NCBI RefSeq assembly: GCF_000516985.1
Contig: NW_006917094.1
Coordinates: 3,162,001 to 3,226,000 of the forward strand
DNA: 64,000 bases
Source of the DNA: Pestalotiopsis fici W106-1
Lineage: Eukaryota > Ascomycota > Sordariomycetes > Amphisphaeriales > Sporocadaceae
Reading direction: 5' to 3'
The translations under genes and the position numbers were made by a program. Numbering within the stretch: the stretch's first letter is position 1; every line of letters starts with the position of its first letter. The notes beneath the pieces were generated by a model that was given only the letters and a program-made list of their open reading frames with translations, did no database searches and was not told where the DNA came from. Positions 11,701 to 23,808 of this stretch are shown piece after piece.

Positions 11701-14700
11701 AGAGGGTAGATCCTAGAGCTGCAATTGCAAGGACAATGGTTCTACGCTTTGAGGGATCATGACCATTCGAACCCGGAATTTCTGTCACAGAACGCAAGCT
11801 CAACCACAGCCATGGACTTCATGGAATATCCTACTGAATCTATCAATGCTGCCAACTCCCGCGCTCATTCATTACTCTCAGTAACAAGAAGATGCGAAGT
11901 TACTTCAAGCTCGAAATTGAGTTGGAATTAATAGTTGCTTTCCCCTCAAAGCTAGTGGCTTGCTATCGGTTGACGGTGGATCGAACGCGGTCCATCTCTA
12001 GCGTCATTTCTTGAGTGGATCAATCCATACATTGCCGTTGATTGCTTCAGTACCGGTGGCATCGACCACGACTGGAATGTTCTGGTTAGAAGGGCTGAAG
12101 CTGAAGCAAGATTGGTTCAAATGTCGCGGCTGCGCGGCTCTCCTGCGCCCTGAATGGTTGGAACCCTAATATTACGCTCCATATTGACCACATCTTGTGC
12201 TACTGTACAACATCAACCCGACAGGTGCAGTAGCCAGCAACCTCGCGCCTACTTGGCGTTGCCGAGCACATCTTTTTTGCCGCGTCATCTCCCTTCTTCA
12301 GCAGACATGTGCTTCACTCGTACCTAATCGACCGTTCCCCTTCCCCGCGGAACATAGATCATGCTTCCGTCAGTCCAGATCCAGATCCCCCGACGAATGA
12401 CGCGATCTCCTCAAAATTCACCACGAGGTGGCTACCTACTTTGGTTTCGATACCATGGGTGAAGGATACCAGGCCTTCCAAACAGCCTGGATCCCGGTTA
12501 TTCCACTGTTTCGAACGACAGCCTTCCGGGATCTTGTCTACGGGGTCTTGCTGATTTCATCTTTTATTACCTGGCACTGCCGGATGACCTGCTTTGGGAA
12601 GCCCCCTCCCACAGCACGGTACTGCCTGGCTTTGAGCTTCATCGACTAGAGAGCATGCACTCTCATAGTGGAGAAGATTTCTGATTTGCAAATGTCCAAC
12701 TAGTGTCATGATATCCGCCGGTCCGTAAATCTTTATTACACGGATCAATACAAGAGAGTTCTTTGGTGAACGAAAACAAAAATGAGCACAGCGGTAAATT
12801 TGCGGGCTACAGCTGGCGGAAACGCGAAAACACGGACTATCGATGGAATACTTCCAGCCTGCCCTTCTGAAATCCTTGCTGGGAGCGTTGTCCGTCAATT
12901 CATCTAATGTATCCGGGGCGCCAGGAAGTATCATACACCCTTGGTATTAATGCAATGACGAACATTCCCACGTTCAGCAAGCTACGGCAAGGATTCCGTA
13001 GATGTGCAAGGATACCGCTGCCTTGATCCCTGTGATTGCACCGGCCAATGAGTTGGGAACCCCCGTTGATCATTTGCGAGTCACAGTACTATCCAGATGG
13101 CCATCTTTCACCGGTACAATGTACGAGCTATGAGCACTCCCTCTACAGTCCCGAAAGTCGACAAACAGGCCTACATTACGGAGATAAACAAACGAACATG
13201 TCAAAAAGTAAGAGAAAAGAAGAAGAAGAAAAGCGTCGACGTACGGAATGCTCTATCGTAGTGGTGGCCGTGGGTTTATAGAGTTCATCGAGCTACCCGC
13301 ATATATATCCTTGGCAGATGAGCAGGCTGTGTTGAGAGGCACGAGCTCGGTTCCGAGTTCTGAAAGAATGCAATGGACTGCCTCGTCACCTCGCTAAACT
13401 ACTCTGGAAGACGAAAAGAAATCAGCTAGCATTGTCACAAACGGTGCCAAATGAACAACCGGCATGGATGGACCTCAATGTCCCCTCCTCCCTGATTGAT
13501 CAAGTTGATCCGGTGTTGCCAAAACTGTTGCTTCTGACAATATGCCACTGAACGAATTCCGTCAACTCCCGTAACCGCGCCATCGTGCCATGTCTACTTG
13601 CTAGTCGATTACTATTCTGCTTTTATCAGTTCGCTTCGTTCGTCTTTTCTTAAGTTTTAGGGCAATCTCCAAGTCCCTGTCACGAATGACACCAGATCGC
13701 TTTTCATTCTCCAAGAACACTTATCAACTTCTATTCGAAAAGGAGACTCTGGATCTTGTCCCCCGAGAAAGCAGCATAGTTCTTGTTCATCATGACTTCT
13801 CCCATATGGTAAACCAAGAAGAAGAAGAAGAAAAAAGAAAAGGCTTCCGAGAGGACTTTGAGACAACCGTAATCTTCCCCAATACAGCTACAACCGAAAT
13901 TCCCTCAATCCTGGGTGACAACAATCATCTGGATGTCTACCATAGCTGGAGGCCACAGAGTGAGAGCCTTTTGACTCGGGTATGCAAACTTGAACCAGAA
14001 GGAATTTACTAACTTGGAGGACGCAGCTATGGTCCGCGTGCAAATTTCGGGATGGTTACGTCAACAGTTTGGCGATAGCAGGATAAACCATGGAAGGTCC
14101 CCATTGTTATCCGAAATTACTGCTCAGAACTCATTTTCTCCCTGATCCGGAAGTCGGAAATCAAGCTATGGCTTACCGGACCCCAGACGCGAATTTGACG
14201 ACTGGGGAGAAAAAAAAATTTACTCTCGCGAACATTCATTTGGCTGAAAAGGTCCCATCAATCGTCTCAGAATTTGCATGTTGTACCGTGGTTGTACAAG
14301 GACCTTCAGAGTACATTGTCGTCTGTTCGGAGAGAGACTGGCCCACCCTCGTTCAGACTGCTTCACACCACTTGAAGTCATGTGGCCAGATGCCAGGTGT
14401 AGCAAGAGCATTCTATCACGATCACATCTCTTCAGCCAACGAGCCGGACCTTCACGGCCCGCACTGCTAGTGAAGACGTTCGGCTTATAGGCAGCCCTAC
14501 TTATCTCAAATGGGGATACGGAAAGCAAGGGATGCACCCTGGTATCATTTCATTTTCGTCGTCACGTACGAGAGTTTTCCTCCATTTCAGGGATAGGGGG
14601 GGCGCTGAATATTTTTGAAATAAGCGTACGGCGCAGCCAGTTTTCGTCTCTCTCGCACGCGCGTGTCTGTCTGACCAACACACTTGTTGCAGTTGGCGAA

Positions 14701-15090
14701 TAGGGGAGGGAGGCCCTTTCCTACCGGATCTTGCCTACCCGCTCAGGGAAGCCGGTCTACTCGCAAGCCTAATCATGTTCCTTGTGATCCTCCTCCCTTT
14801 CGCCCCCCTCCCAATCACATTGACCACGAGAGGGATTGGCAGTGTCATTTGACACTACGCTCGAGCACACTCTGAACCATGATGACCCCTTCAAGGAGGG
14901 TGTGTGATCGAAAACATGGCATCTTCTGGGCTCTCGTGGAGGGTGAGCCAAGTTCCTGAAGGGTGCCAACCTTGACGGGCGGCCACACTTTCGGAGCCTT
15001 GTTAAACCCACAAATCATGCCCACGATACCCGACGGCCGAATTGGAGCTGGACACTTCCTTCCTTCCTCTCTCTCCATCCCTCTCTCACT

Positions 15091-15130
15091 ATGTGTGCGT
15101 GTATATGTGCGTGTATATGTGTATATGTTG
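15091..15130. repeat. Imperfect GTGTATATGTGC repeat
   Basis: About three imperfect copies of a 10- to 12-base TG/TA unit in non-coding sequence. Confidence 0.8.
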
Positions 15131-15284
15131 CCTTGAAAACTCGTCACAAACTCATCACACAGCATATAGGCAGAAGTCGGCATCATCACCCTTACTAGAT
15201 CGGCCCATCGCAACGCACTTTCTCCCTCTGCTCGATAAAAAAAAGAAAAAAAATCAAATACTTAGTATCTGACCGCGGAAACAC

Positions 15285-15330
15285 GGAAGCGTGGAAGCGT
15301 GGAAGCGTGGAAGCGTGGAAGCGTGGAAGC
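15285..15330. repeat. 8-bp minisatellite GGAAGCGT, 5.75 copies
   Basis: Five perfect tandem copies of GGAAGCGT plus a 6-base partial copy, in intergenic DNA. No coding frame of interest covers it. Confidence 0.95.
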
Positions 15331-16008
15331 TTGAATACAAATGCAGGACTGAGGGCGACGTGATTAGGAAAAGAAAAGAAAAGCCCCCTACCATCTGCCC
15401 ATCTTCTTGAAAACGGTATTGGAGCTTCGAATACAAGACTTCCAAAGGAACATCGTCAGGCTTTTTAACCGCGCGAGAGGCGGCAATCGGCCAGAGCACG
15501 TGTAACGTGCCCAGTCTGGCCGGATTCCCGGATATCCAAATCCAGATCTTCTGTTCAGGACCTCCCCCTCTCCTCCGAACTCTCTCAAATCTCAAAATAC
15601 ATCAGTAGGTATGATGGTCCATGGCGTTTGAGGTTTTGTCCTGCCGTACAGCATGGAAGAGTTTTCAGGTAACTTAGTAAATTCTTTTTCCTTCTTTTCC
15701 TCATAATAGTTTCAGAGTACCACGCAGAAAAAAAACAACCAGACTCAACCAAAAAGAGGTCCATCTGTACTGTTGTTACATGACTCACCGGAATCTCCAA
15801 CTCGAGACCCCGATTGACACGGAGTGGTGGATTGGGGAACATAGTACGATGATAGTTACTTGAATATAATTATACAGCTTCCAAAGATACTTCTCTGAAG
15901 TTAGTTCCCATATTGGCTTGTCCTTTGCTCGACGGACACAGACCGCGAATACCAAGTTCCCAAACACGGAGATTAGTATTCGTGCCACTTGAAAGAAGAG
16001 GAAGAGGA

Positions 16009-16034
16009 GGGGGGGGGGGGGGGGGGGGGGGGGG
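16009..16034. repeat. Poly-G tract, 26 bases
   Basis: Uninterrupted G run at the end of a purine-rich stretch that begins near 15991. Such runs can form G-quadruplex structures and are prone to length error in sequencing. Confidence 0.95.
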
Positions 16035-17049
16035 ACAAGAGGGCCGAGGATGTTTTCCAAGCACAAGATAGCGTGTATAATGATATTTTCTTGTCAAAGT
16101 ACTCAATAATCTTTAGCGTCCCTCTTTCTCAGCTTCATTGCATGATGTCAACTTCGAAAGAGATGCCATCTTGTCATGACAAGCCGGCTGCCCCCCTTAC
16201 AGTGTGGAGTCTCGAGTCAAGGACGTATGAGAAGCATCTGTAGACTTCTAGATATTGCAACCTCACTGCTCGCCTCTGATGAGGTCGATTGATCCGAGAA
16301 AATCGTATCCTGTTACAATACCTTCATGTGACCCAAAACGATTGAGCTGGCTGAAGGAACAAATATACCAGCCGTGCTGAATTGCCAACACATTGGCGCG
16401 ATTTAAACTACCAAGGTGCAAGCTATCAAGAACGACCTGGAGGGCTTATTTGTAACATTCATGTAGGACACATTTGATTTGCACCGAATTGGTCTTTTTT
16501 ATTTATTTCTGACGTAGCAGATATCATGGCGAGTCCGAACTCAGTTCTTCTTCACCATGCAACCTCATACTCTCTAATGACGAAGTTTGTCTCCCATGCC
16601 CTGCAGCCTCCTTTTTGCAATTTGGTCGTCTTTTGTATCTTATCAAACCTGCCACATCTTGAAAAATCAATGATACCTGCTGCAGACGGGCAGGGCCAGC
16701 CTAAAATACAAGCAGAAAGAAGAACCCTACACGCCTAGTGTACAAATGCAAATTTTTTGGTCTCTCCTTTTCGTTTCTGGGTTCCTAATGGAGGAAAGAA
16801 AAACAATAACGCTCAGAAATTTCTCTAATACTGCTGCCTGTCTCTATGCCTGAGAGGGAGAAAAAAACACTGATCGCGTACCCAGCTTCATCCAGACTGG
16901 GCCAATGCGAGTATGATTACTGATCGAGTAGTGAGACAGACCAAAAGGAAAGAAGGCGAGCAAACATCATCCCTATAACTCCTAGTGTGCAATAATTATG
17001 ACTCAGTGCCAGAAGACACAAGAGCTTTTCGTACCAATGAGTGACCAGT

Positions 17050-20000
17050 CTAGTCATTCTTGGGAGAAGTGGGAGAACTACAACGTGTTAAAAGGTATTT
17101 CGCATGAACTCGACTGCACTTTCAACTTACAACTTCGGGCTTGTGCTGCCACCGGGAGCCGGGGTCTTTGGCGACCACTTGGGCGACTGTGATAGCATTA
17201 GTACAGGGTCCGGTCAGTCAACTACATCGCTTTCAACTTACCGAAGGGGAGTACCCAGGACTGGTAGGCGATTGGCTATTGTACTGCGGGCTCGTGGGCG
17301 AGTAGTTGTGTGCAGGCGAAGTGGGCGAGTAATTTGGAGAGGCCGGACTGTAAGATGGCGACGCAGCCAGATTGGGAGACGTCGGGCTGTAGTTGGGACT
17401 CGAAGGTGAGTACGAGGGAGAGCCAGCTGTAGGCGACGTGGGTGAGTAGTGTCGCGGAGATGACGGCGACGTCGGAGAGTAACTTGGCGAACTGGGACTG
17501 TAACTCGGGCTGGTCGGGCTCGTACCAGAAAAGCCGGGCGAAGACGGCGAGAACGATGGCGACGACGGGCTGAACTGAGGAGAGCTTGCAAAGCGACTGC
17601 CACCCATCATGGGCGAAGTCGGAGAGTAGCCAGCCCCAGGAGACGTCGGTGAATAGCTGAAAGGAGAAGTGGCAGATGCGCCAAACGGACTCGTAGCACC
17701 GGGGCTGCGGCCTCCATACGGGCTGGCCCCTCCGAAACCACCATACTCGGAGAGTCCACCAGCGCCACGAGGGCTGTCTGAGCCAGTGATGGGCGAGAAC
17801 GAACCAGCCATACCCATAGAGGGATCTGTGAAGCCCATAAGACCGGAGTCTGCAATGGGCGACCGCATGTCGTAGGGCGTTGCAGCACCGTCGACTTGCC
17901 CTCCCTTGACCATCATACCCGGCATGAGACCCATGCGGGAGTTGTCCGAGATAACAGTGTCGAGCATCTTGGGATCGAGCATGACGTCAAAGTGTCCGGT
18001 ACCGACAGGTGCCAGCTGACCAAGCAAGACGTTTTCGGAAATTCCGCGACAGTCATCCATCTCACCTGTTGCTGCGGCCTCTAGGAGAATCTCAACAGTC
18101 TCTTCGAAGGAACATCTCATCAAAGCACCAGTGTCTGCTCTGTTGATACCGTGACGAGTAACAGCTGCGATGCTGCCACGGTAGGTCATCACATCCACGA
18201 GCAAAGCAAGATGACGTTCGTTGACATAGGAACCATCGAATGCAAGCACACGTCGCAATTCGTTGAGCAGAGAGCCACGAGCGGCTTCAATGCCAAAGAC
18301 CTCAACTGTCTGCCACAAGTCATTGGAGGTGGTGCGGGTTGAATCGACACCTTCAACGGCCAGAACTTCTCTTAGTGCCGTACCTTGTGTGTCCAGGTAC
18401 CACTCCTCGCACAGAGGGTCACCCTTCTTCTGAATGAGGGCACCATTGTTATCAATGGCTGGCCGAGGAGCTTGGTTAAGGAAGGCCTTCTCAATGCCCT
18501 TGACACCACGAAGAGTGAGTGTGTTCAGCAAGTGTTCACCGAGTTTCTTGAGCATCACGTCTTGCTCACCCTCCTCCTCTTCTCCCTTGGCGTCCATAAT
18601 GGTTCTGATACGAATGACCTGTTGATCAGCGTTGTTGTCACTGCTGATGACGGCTAGATCCTTGGGATAGTCCTCCTTCAAGCGTGCGGCTACATCATCA
18701 ACGATCAAGTTCTTGTCCAGCATCTTCTGCCGATCGAGAGTGATACGCAGGAGCCAACGTGACTGTAGAGAGAGAGCCTCCTGGCCCTCGGAAAAGACCA
18801 TGAAGTAAGAATCTACAATGTCCCCATCGTCAGGAATGATAGTCGACTGAATGTCTGGGTCATAGTAAATTTCAATCTTTTCAGTGACAGCACGCAAGTT
18901 GGTGTGCTCCACAGTACTTCGAAGTCGCTTGGCAACCTCTTGGTTCTGTCCACCTTCCTTCAGGTACACCATCATGGAAGGTGTCTTGATGTCCTTTGCA
19001 ACGTTCAAAATTTCCTTGAGACGCGGCACACCAAGTGTAACGTTCTTAGATGACACACCAGTGAAATGGAAAGTATTCAGTGTCATCTGCGTAGCGGGCT
19101 CACCGATAGACTGGGCAGCTAGAACACCAACCATCTCACCGGGGTGGACCAATGAGCGTGACCACTGACTCTCTAGTTCACCCATAATGTGGTTGAAGGC
19201 AGCCTTCGTCAAGCGGTGATGCATGGCCAGTTGCTTGAACGCAAGGCGAGAGCGCAGCAGTGCCTTGAAGAACAGGGTTGAGCTGTGGTCAGCCTCCTTT
19301 GAAATAGGATCCTGTCCTTTCACAACCACCATTCTTTCCAACAGGCCCTTGACCGCTGGAATGACTTCTCTGGGGTCCAGATTACTGCGCTTCGAGTCGT
19401 CAACGCGAAGGAATTTCTTGGTAGACTCGATCAAACGAGTAATGTTGAGAGGCAACTGGATAGCATCTTCCAATTTCTCAGACTTCAGTTTGATCTCTCG
19501 CAGGAAATCGCGATCTTGAGAAATTTTCTCAAACTCTTCATCGAGCAATTCCTGGACCTCGGCATCACCAATCATGATGTTGCCAGCATTCTCGATGGCC
19601 TCGGAAATGGCGCTGCCGCCTTCCATGACATCAATGCGGTAGCGCCGCTCAAAATCAACGGTGCGAAGTGCCCAGTGATCCATGAATTGCTTCTCTACAA
19701 TCATTGCGTCCACACCATCCTCACCATAGATGAACTGAATAATGTCACCCAGGGAGTTACGAACAGTGCCGTCGTACCTTGCGCTGACATCTTCCAGAGC
19801 CTTGACAAGACGTCGCTGAATGTAACCAGTTTCAGCTGTCTTGACAGCAGTATCGATCAGACCTTCACGACCAGCCATGGCGTGGAAGAAGAACTCGGAA
19901 GGCGTCAGTCCTCGAAGATACGAGTTCTCGATGAAACCACGCGCCTCGGGCGAATAGTCATCCTTCGTAAAGTGTGGCAGAGTACGGTACTTGAAGCCAA

Positions 20001-22432
20001 AGGGAATACGCTTTCCTTCGACAATCTGCTGGCCGACAAGAGCCGACATCTGGGAAATGTTGATAGAAGATCCCTTGGAACCGGAATCGGCCATAAGTTT
20101 GGCGTTGTTGATATCCTTCAAACTCTTTTGAGTTGTGGTACCGGCCTTGTCACGGGCGGCGTTCAAAGCAACCGAGACCTTACTTTCAAAGGTCTCACGA
20201 ATGTTCATACCTGGCAGCGCCTCGAGCTCGTTGTCCGTGGCTTGCTGGGTCAGCTCAGCGACAATTGCTTTTTGAGCGTCAATGTGGGCCTGAATCTTTT
20301 CAATAGTGCTCTTGTCCGGGATAGTATCACCGATACCAATGCTGTGACCCCAGTGCAAAAGCCAGTAGTTGACGACACGTTGGCACCCATTAAGAAAAGC
20401 CATCGCGCCCTCGGGACCAAGCTCGTTGTAGCATAGGTGAATAACACCGCCAGCAGCAGCACCGACGATTTTCTTTGCAGGAAGTCCAAAGAGAAGTTCA
20501 CCAGACTGAATGCAGATGCCTTCATCATCCAACGGGTTCCAGGCTGAGCCGCCGCCAGGCTTGTTGTAGAGACTGATTTCAGCTGGGATGACCATGCTGA
20601 CGATCTGCTTGCCAGTCCAGCGAGGTCTCGGCTTGAGGATTGCGGGCTGTGGAATGATGCCGTCCCAGTTTGGCACCCACAACATAATGTTCATGACCAT
20701 CTCCTTGGTCATGAAAACGTCACGGCGGGACATCTTGTATATACCCGCCAGAGTGTCTTGTACGATACCCATCAAGGGTCCGTTTCGCTGAGGGGAGACA
20801 ATATTGATCGGCACCAAGCAAAGTTCCTTGACCTCGGCACGAGTTTCTTCGGTTTGAGGAACGTGCAAGTTCATCTCATCACCGTCGAAATCAGCGTTGT
20901 AGGGGGACGTGACGGAAAGGTTCAGCCGAAAGGTCGAGTAGGGCATGACTCTCACTCTGTGTCCCATCATGGACTCCTTGTGCAGAGACGGTTGTCGGTT
21001 GAAGATGATGTAGTCACCATCACGGATATGTCTCTCCACCTTCCAACCCCATTCCAGCACGATGTCAGCTCTGTTCTTATGGTGGCGTAGGTCTACACGT
21101 GACCCATCGGATCGGATGATGTACTTCGCACCCGGATGCTCGGTGGGCCCATTGCGAACACAAGCAGTCAGCTGCTCCTGGTTATACATGGTGACGGTCT
21201 CGGGATATGTCAAAGTTCTGGCGATACTTCTAGGAACGCCGACTTCGTCGAGAGACAGATTGGCATCTCCAGTAATAACCGTACGCGCTGAGAAATCGAC
21301 TCGTTTACCCATCAAGTTACCACGTAGACGTCCTTCCTTTCCCTTGAGACGAGCGCGGATGGACTTGACAGGACGGCCACTCTTTTGCAATGCTTGAGGC
21401 TGGCCAGCGATATCGTTGTCCATCAAGGTGGCCACGTGATACTGCAGCAGCTGCTCGAATTCAGCAGCAATGTGGGCTGGCGATCCCTCTTGGATGGCCT
21501 GTCGAACGTTGCCATTGGCGCGGATGATGTCACCAAGCTTGTAGGTCAAATCATCTTCATTTCGCATGCCGGTGCCCGTGCCGTCCATGGAGATACTAGG
21601 ACGAACCGGGGGAGGCGGCACAGGAAGCACTGTGATGATCATCCACTCGGGCCGGGCATAGTCCGTATTGAGTCCCATGTCGATCAGATCGTCGTCTGAG
21701 ATGCGCTTGAGGATGTTGAGAGCCATCTCGGGTGTCAACAGTCGCTTATCTTTAACCTTGTTGTTCTCTTCGTCCTTTTGCTCGAACTGGGCCCACAGCT
21801 GCAATGCGGTCTGGCGAATCTTGGGCTGATTGTTGCCACAGCCTCCGTGGCTGTTCTTGGGCGCCTTATTTCCAGGCTCGTACTCGCCATCATCCTTGGG
21901 AACCTCGTTGGAGCAAATGTTCTTGTCCTTGCAAACACCCCATACTTCCTGGAATCTTCTCTTCTTGTCGCGGATATTGACCGCTTGCAGGAAGTCTGGG
22001 TTGCTCTAGATGTTAAGAGAGTCAGCATCTTGACAAAAACGGATGAATTCAAGGCATCATCGAGGCAATACTAACTCTGTCTTCCAAAACCTTGCTGCAA
22101 TTGTGACAGACGGATTCGAGAATCTTCTTGATCTTCTTGATGAAGCCAGGATGGTAGACAGGTTTCGCCAGCTCAATGTGACCAAAATGACCTGGACACT
22201 CGTTCATGCTCTGCTGGCAGGTTGCACACTTGAATTGGCGGTCGACGGAGCCAAGACGAGGATCGTTGAGACCATTGACGCGGGGTTTCTGACGCGACTC
22301 GTCCATGGTTTCAGGGTACATGATGTGAGCCACGCTCATGTTCTTGATCTCCTCGGGCGAGAGGAGACCGAACTGGATCTCCTCCACCGTCTTGAGGGGC
22401 GCATCAGAGTGCGCAAATGTAAGGTTCGCCAT
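17050..22432 (-). CDS. RPB1: RNA polymerase II largest subunit Rpb1
   Basis: Catalytic subunit of nuclear RNA polymerase II. Exons by eye: 22432-22076, 22005-17242, 17186-17131 and 17077-17050, giving 1,734 residues, the usual length for the family. N-terminal clamp zinc ligands are C69, C72, C79, H82, C109 and C112. The magnesium-binding [10 protein letters not shown] motif is at about 489-498, the bridge helix ([17 protein letters not shown]) at about 831-847, and the trigger loop ([17 protein letters not shown]) near 1,090. The C-terminal domain starts near 1,560 and has about seven exact YSPTSP units among many degenerate ones. The last intron (17078-17130) is inferred because skipping it lets the frame stop at a TAA at 17127-17129 that overlaps a perfect GTAAGT donor, whereas splicing adds another heptad-like FSPTSPK and ends at TAG. 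If that intron is retained the protein is 1,726 residues. Identity is certain; only the last exon is in doubt. Confidence 0.97.
17119..17130 (-). repeat. 12-bp repeat at two RPB1 donors (copy 1)
   Basis: GTAAGTTGAAAG on the minus strand at 17119-17130 recurs exactly at 17230-17241. Both copies are the first 12 bases of an intron, flanking the short third exon of RPB1. Confidence 0.9.
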
Positions 22433-23808
22433 GTTGGTGGATTCGGTTGGGATCGATTATCTATTGAATCTCGAAAGACGCGGGGCAAGGAACAGCGGGG
22501 CCGACTCAAGTAAATGGCCAGGCGACGGGGTTTCGAAGGTGCACACGGTACGAGAACAAAGAGCGATGAGAATTATCACAGCTGGGCGCGTGAACGCGAT
22601 GTGTGATGTATTTGTGAGAGGGAATCGTAAAATCGTGACGCGGCCGGGGAAATGCAGCTGAAGTCGCAGAAATACAGTATATAGGATACAATCCTCTGAT
22701 TGCGATGGAAAAATCGCTCCCAGCAATGCAGGAGGTGAAGAAAATGATGCTCAGCGGTAACAAAGAGCACGGGGGAAGGTAGTTGCTGGCAGAAAGGACC
22801 CAGCGCCAATCCAGAGGCCAAAGGCCTGAAGGCAACTGTCAACTACTCCAGAGTGGCGCGCAATCTGCTGCGTCGCAGTCGCTCTGGTCGGAGAAAAAGC
22901 TGTCGCTCGAGTTGATCGCAAGGTCGGAAAATCGCTGTCGATGGGCGGGCGCGATGTCCGACGCGCGTTGTGATGGGAAATCGGGGGTGGAGGTTGTTCG
23001 GGTGATGGAGGCAACACTCGACGTGAGGCCGATGGAGAGAGAATTTGATGCTACGAATTGCAATCGCGCTAGCGGAGTTGCCTGAGTTGAGTGCTCGCCA
23101 GCCAAGCAGGAGGCGCTAACAGAAGGTACTTGGGCTCCAGGCTTCAGAGCTCCTACTTTCTGGTCCGTGCGTTGCAGAAGTGCTGGCTGATCGCGACAAT
23201 TTCGTGATGCGTACAAAGTACAGAGTAGCGGAGTTTACGACCTGGGATATTTCCTTTGATCGCATTGCTTCTTTGTCATTATCCGACTTGGTGCCAGCAG
23301 ATTAGGCAAGAACCTGTGCCCTTTCCTCACATATTTGATTTTCTACTTTGGGTTTACTATGAAAATGGTCACCCATCTCACCGTACCGTGCATCTATTTA
23401 GGTACGGGACCAGATACATACACGTCAAAGGCCCAAAGTACATGCAGATAGTGGAACATCTGAGCGCCTCGCCGGTGAGTCAACAAGGGTGAAAGGTGGT
23501 AGAGACAGCATTCCCTCACTTTTAGGTGTGCACAAAGACATTCCCGTGCCATACCTAGTAATGTCCAGACAGGTACACACATTGGAGAACATTTTTGTTT
23601 GGAGCAACTTTGTTAACCCACGCACAGTGGCTTTCAAGCTGCATTAGTATCAGTGTACGGAGTACTGCCTGCCTTATTAGATCCCTGTACACAGCAAAAC
23701 CCCATCATTGAAAAGTTCTGGGGGTGGATCTGTGGTACACATTTGATGTGTCCGTGGCTGCATGTGCGGCTACAAAGCTAACCATGGCTCATCATTATCA
23801 ATACCTTT
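22433..23808. promoter_or_regulatory. RPB1 upstream region
   Basis: About 1.4 kb between the RPB1 start and the SWD1 stop; both genes are on the minus strand, so this holds the RPB1 promoter and 5' leader and the SWD1 3' UTR. I see no further gene; the open frames here are short and unlike protein. Confidence 0.55.

Larger units (their letters stand above)
8707..17049. other. 8.3-kb gene-poor region
   Basis: No supportable gene on either strand. Several frames of 100-155 codons exist (for example 10535-11002 plus and 14090-14470 plus), but they show no domain, no consistent codon use and no promoter context. Contents: A-rich runs near 9261-9275, an 8-bp minisatellite at 15285-15330, a TG/TA-rich repeat at 15091-15130 and a 26-base G run at 16009-16034. 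The right end is the 3' flank of RPB1. Confidence 0.5.

Noticed and set aside
19516..20436. 306-codon plus-strand frame opposite RPB1
   Set aside because: Mirror of the RPB1 coding sequence; no domain, and RPB1 conservation fully explains the strand.
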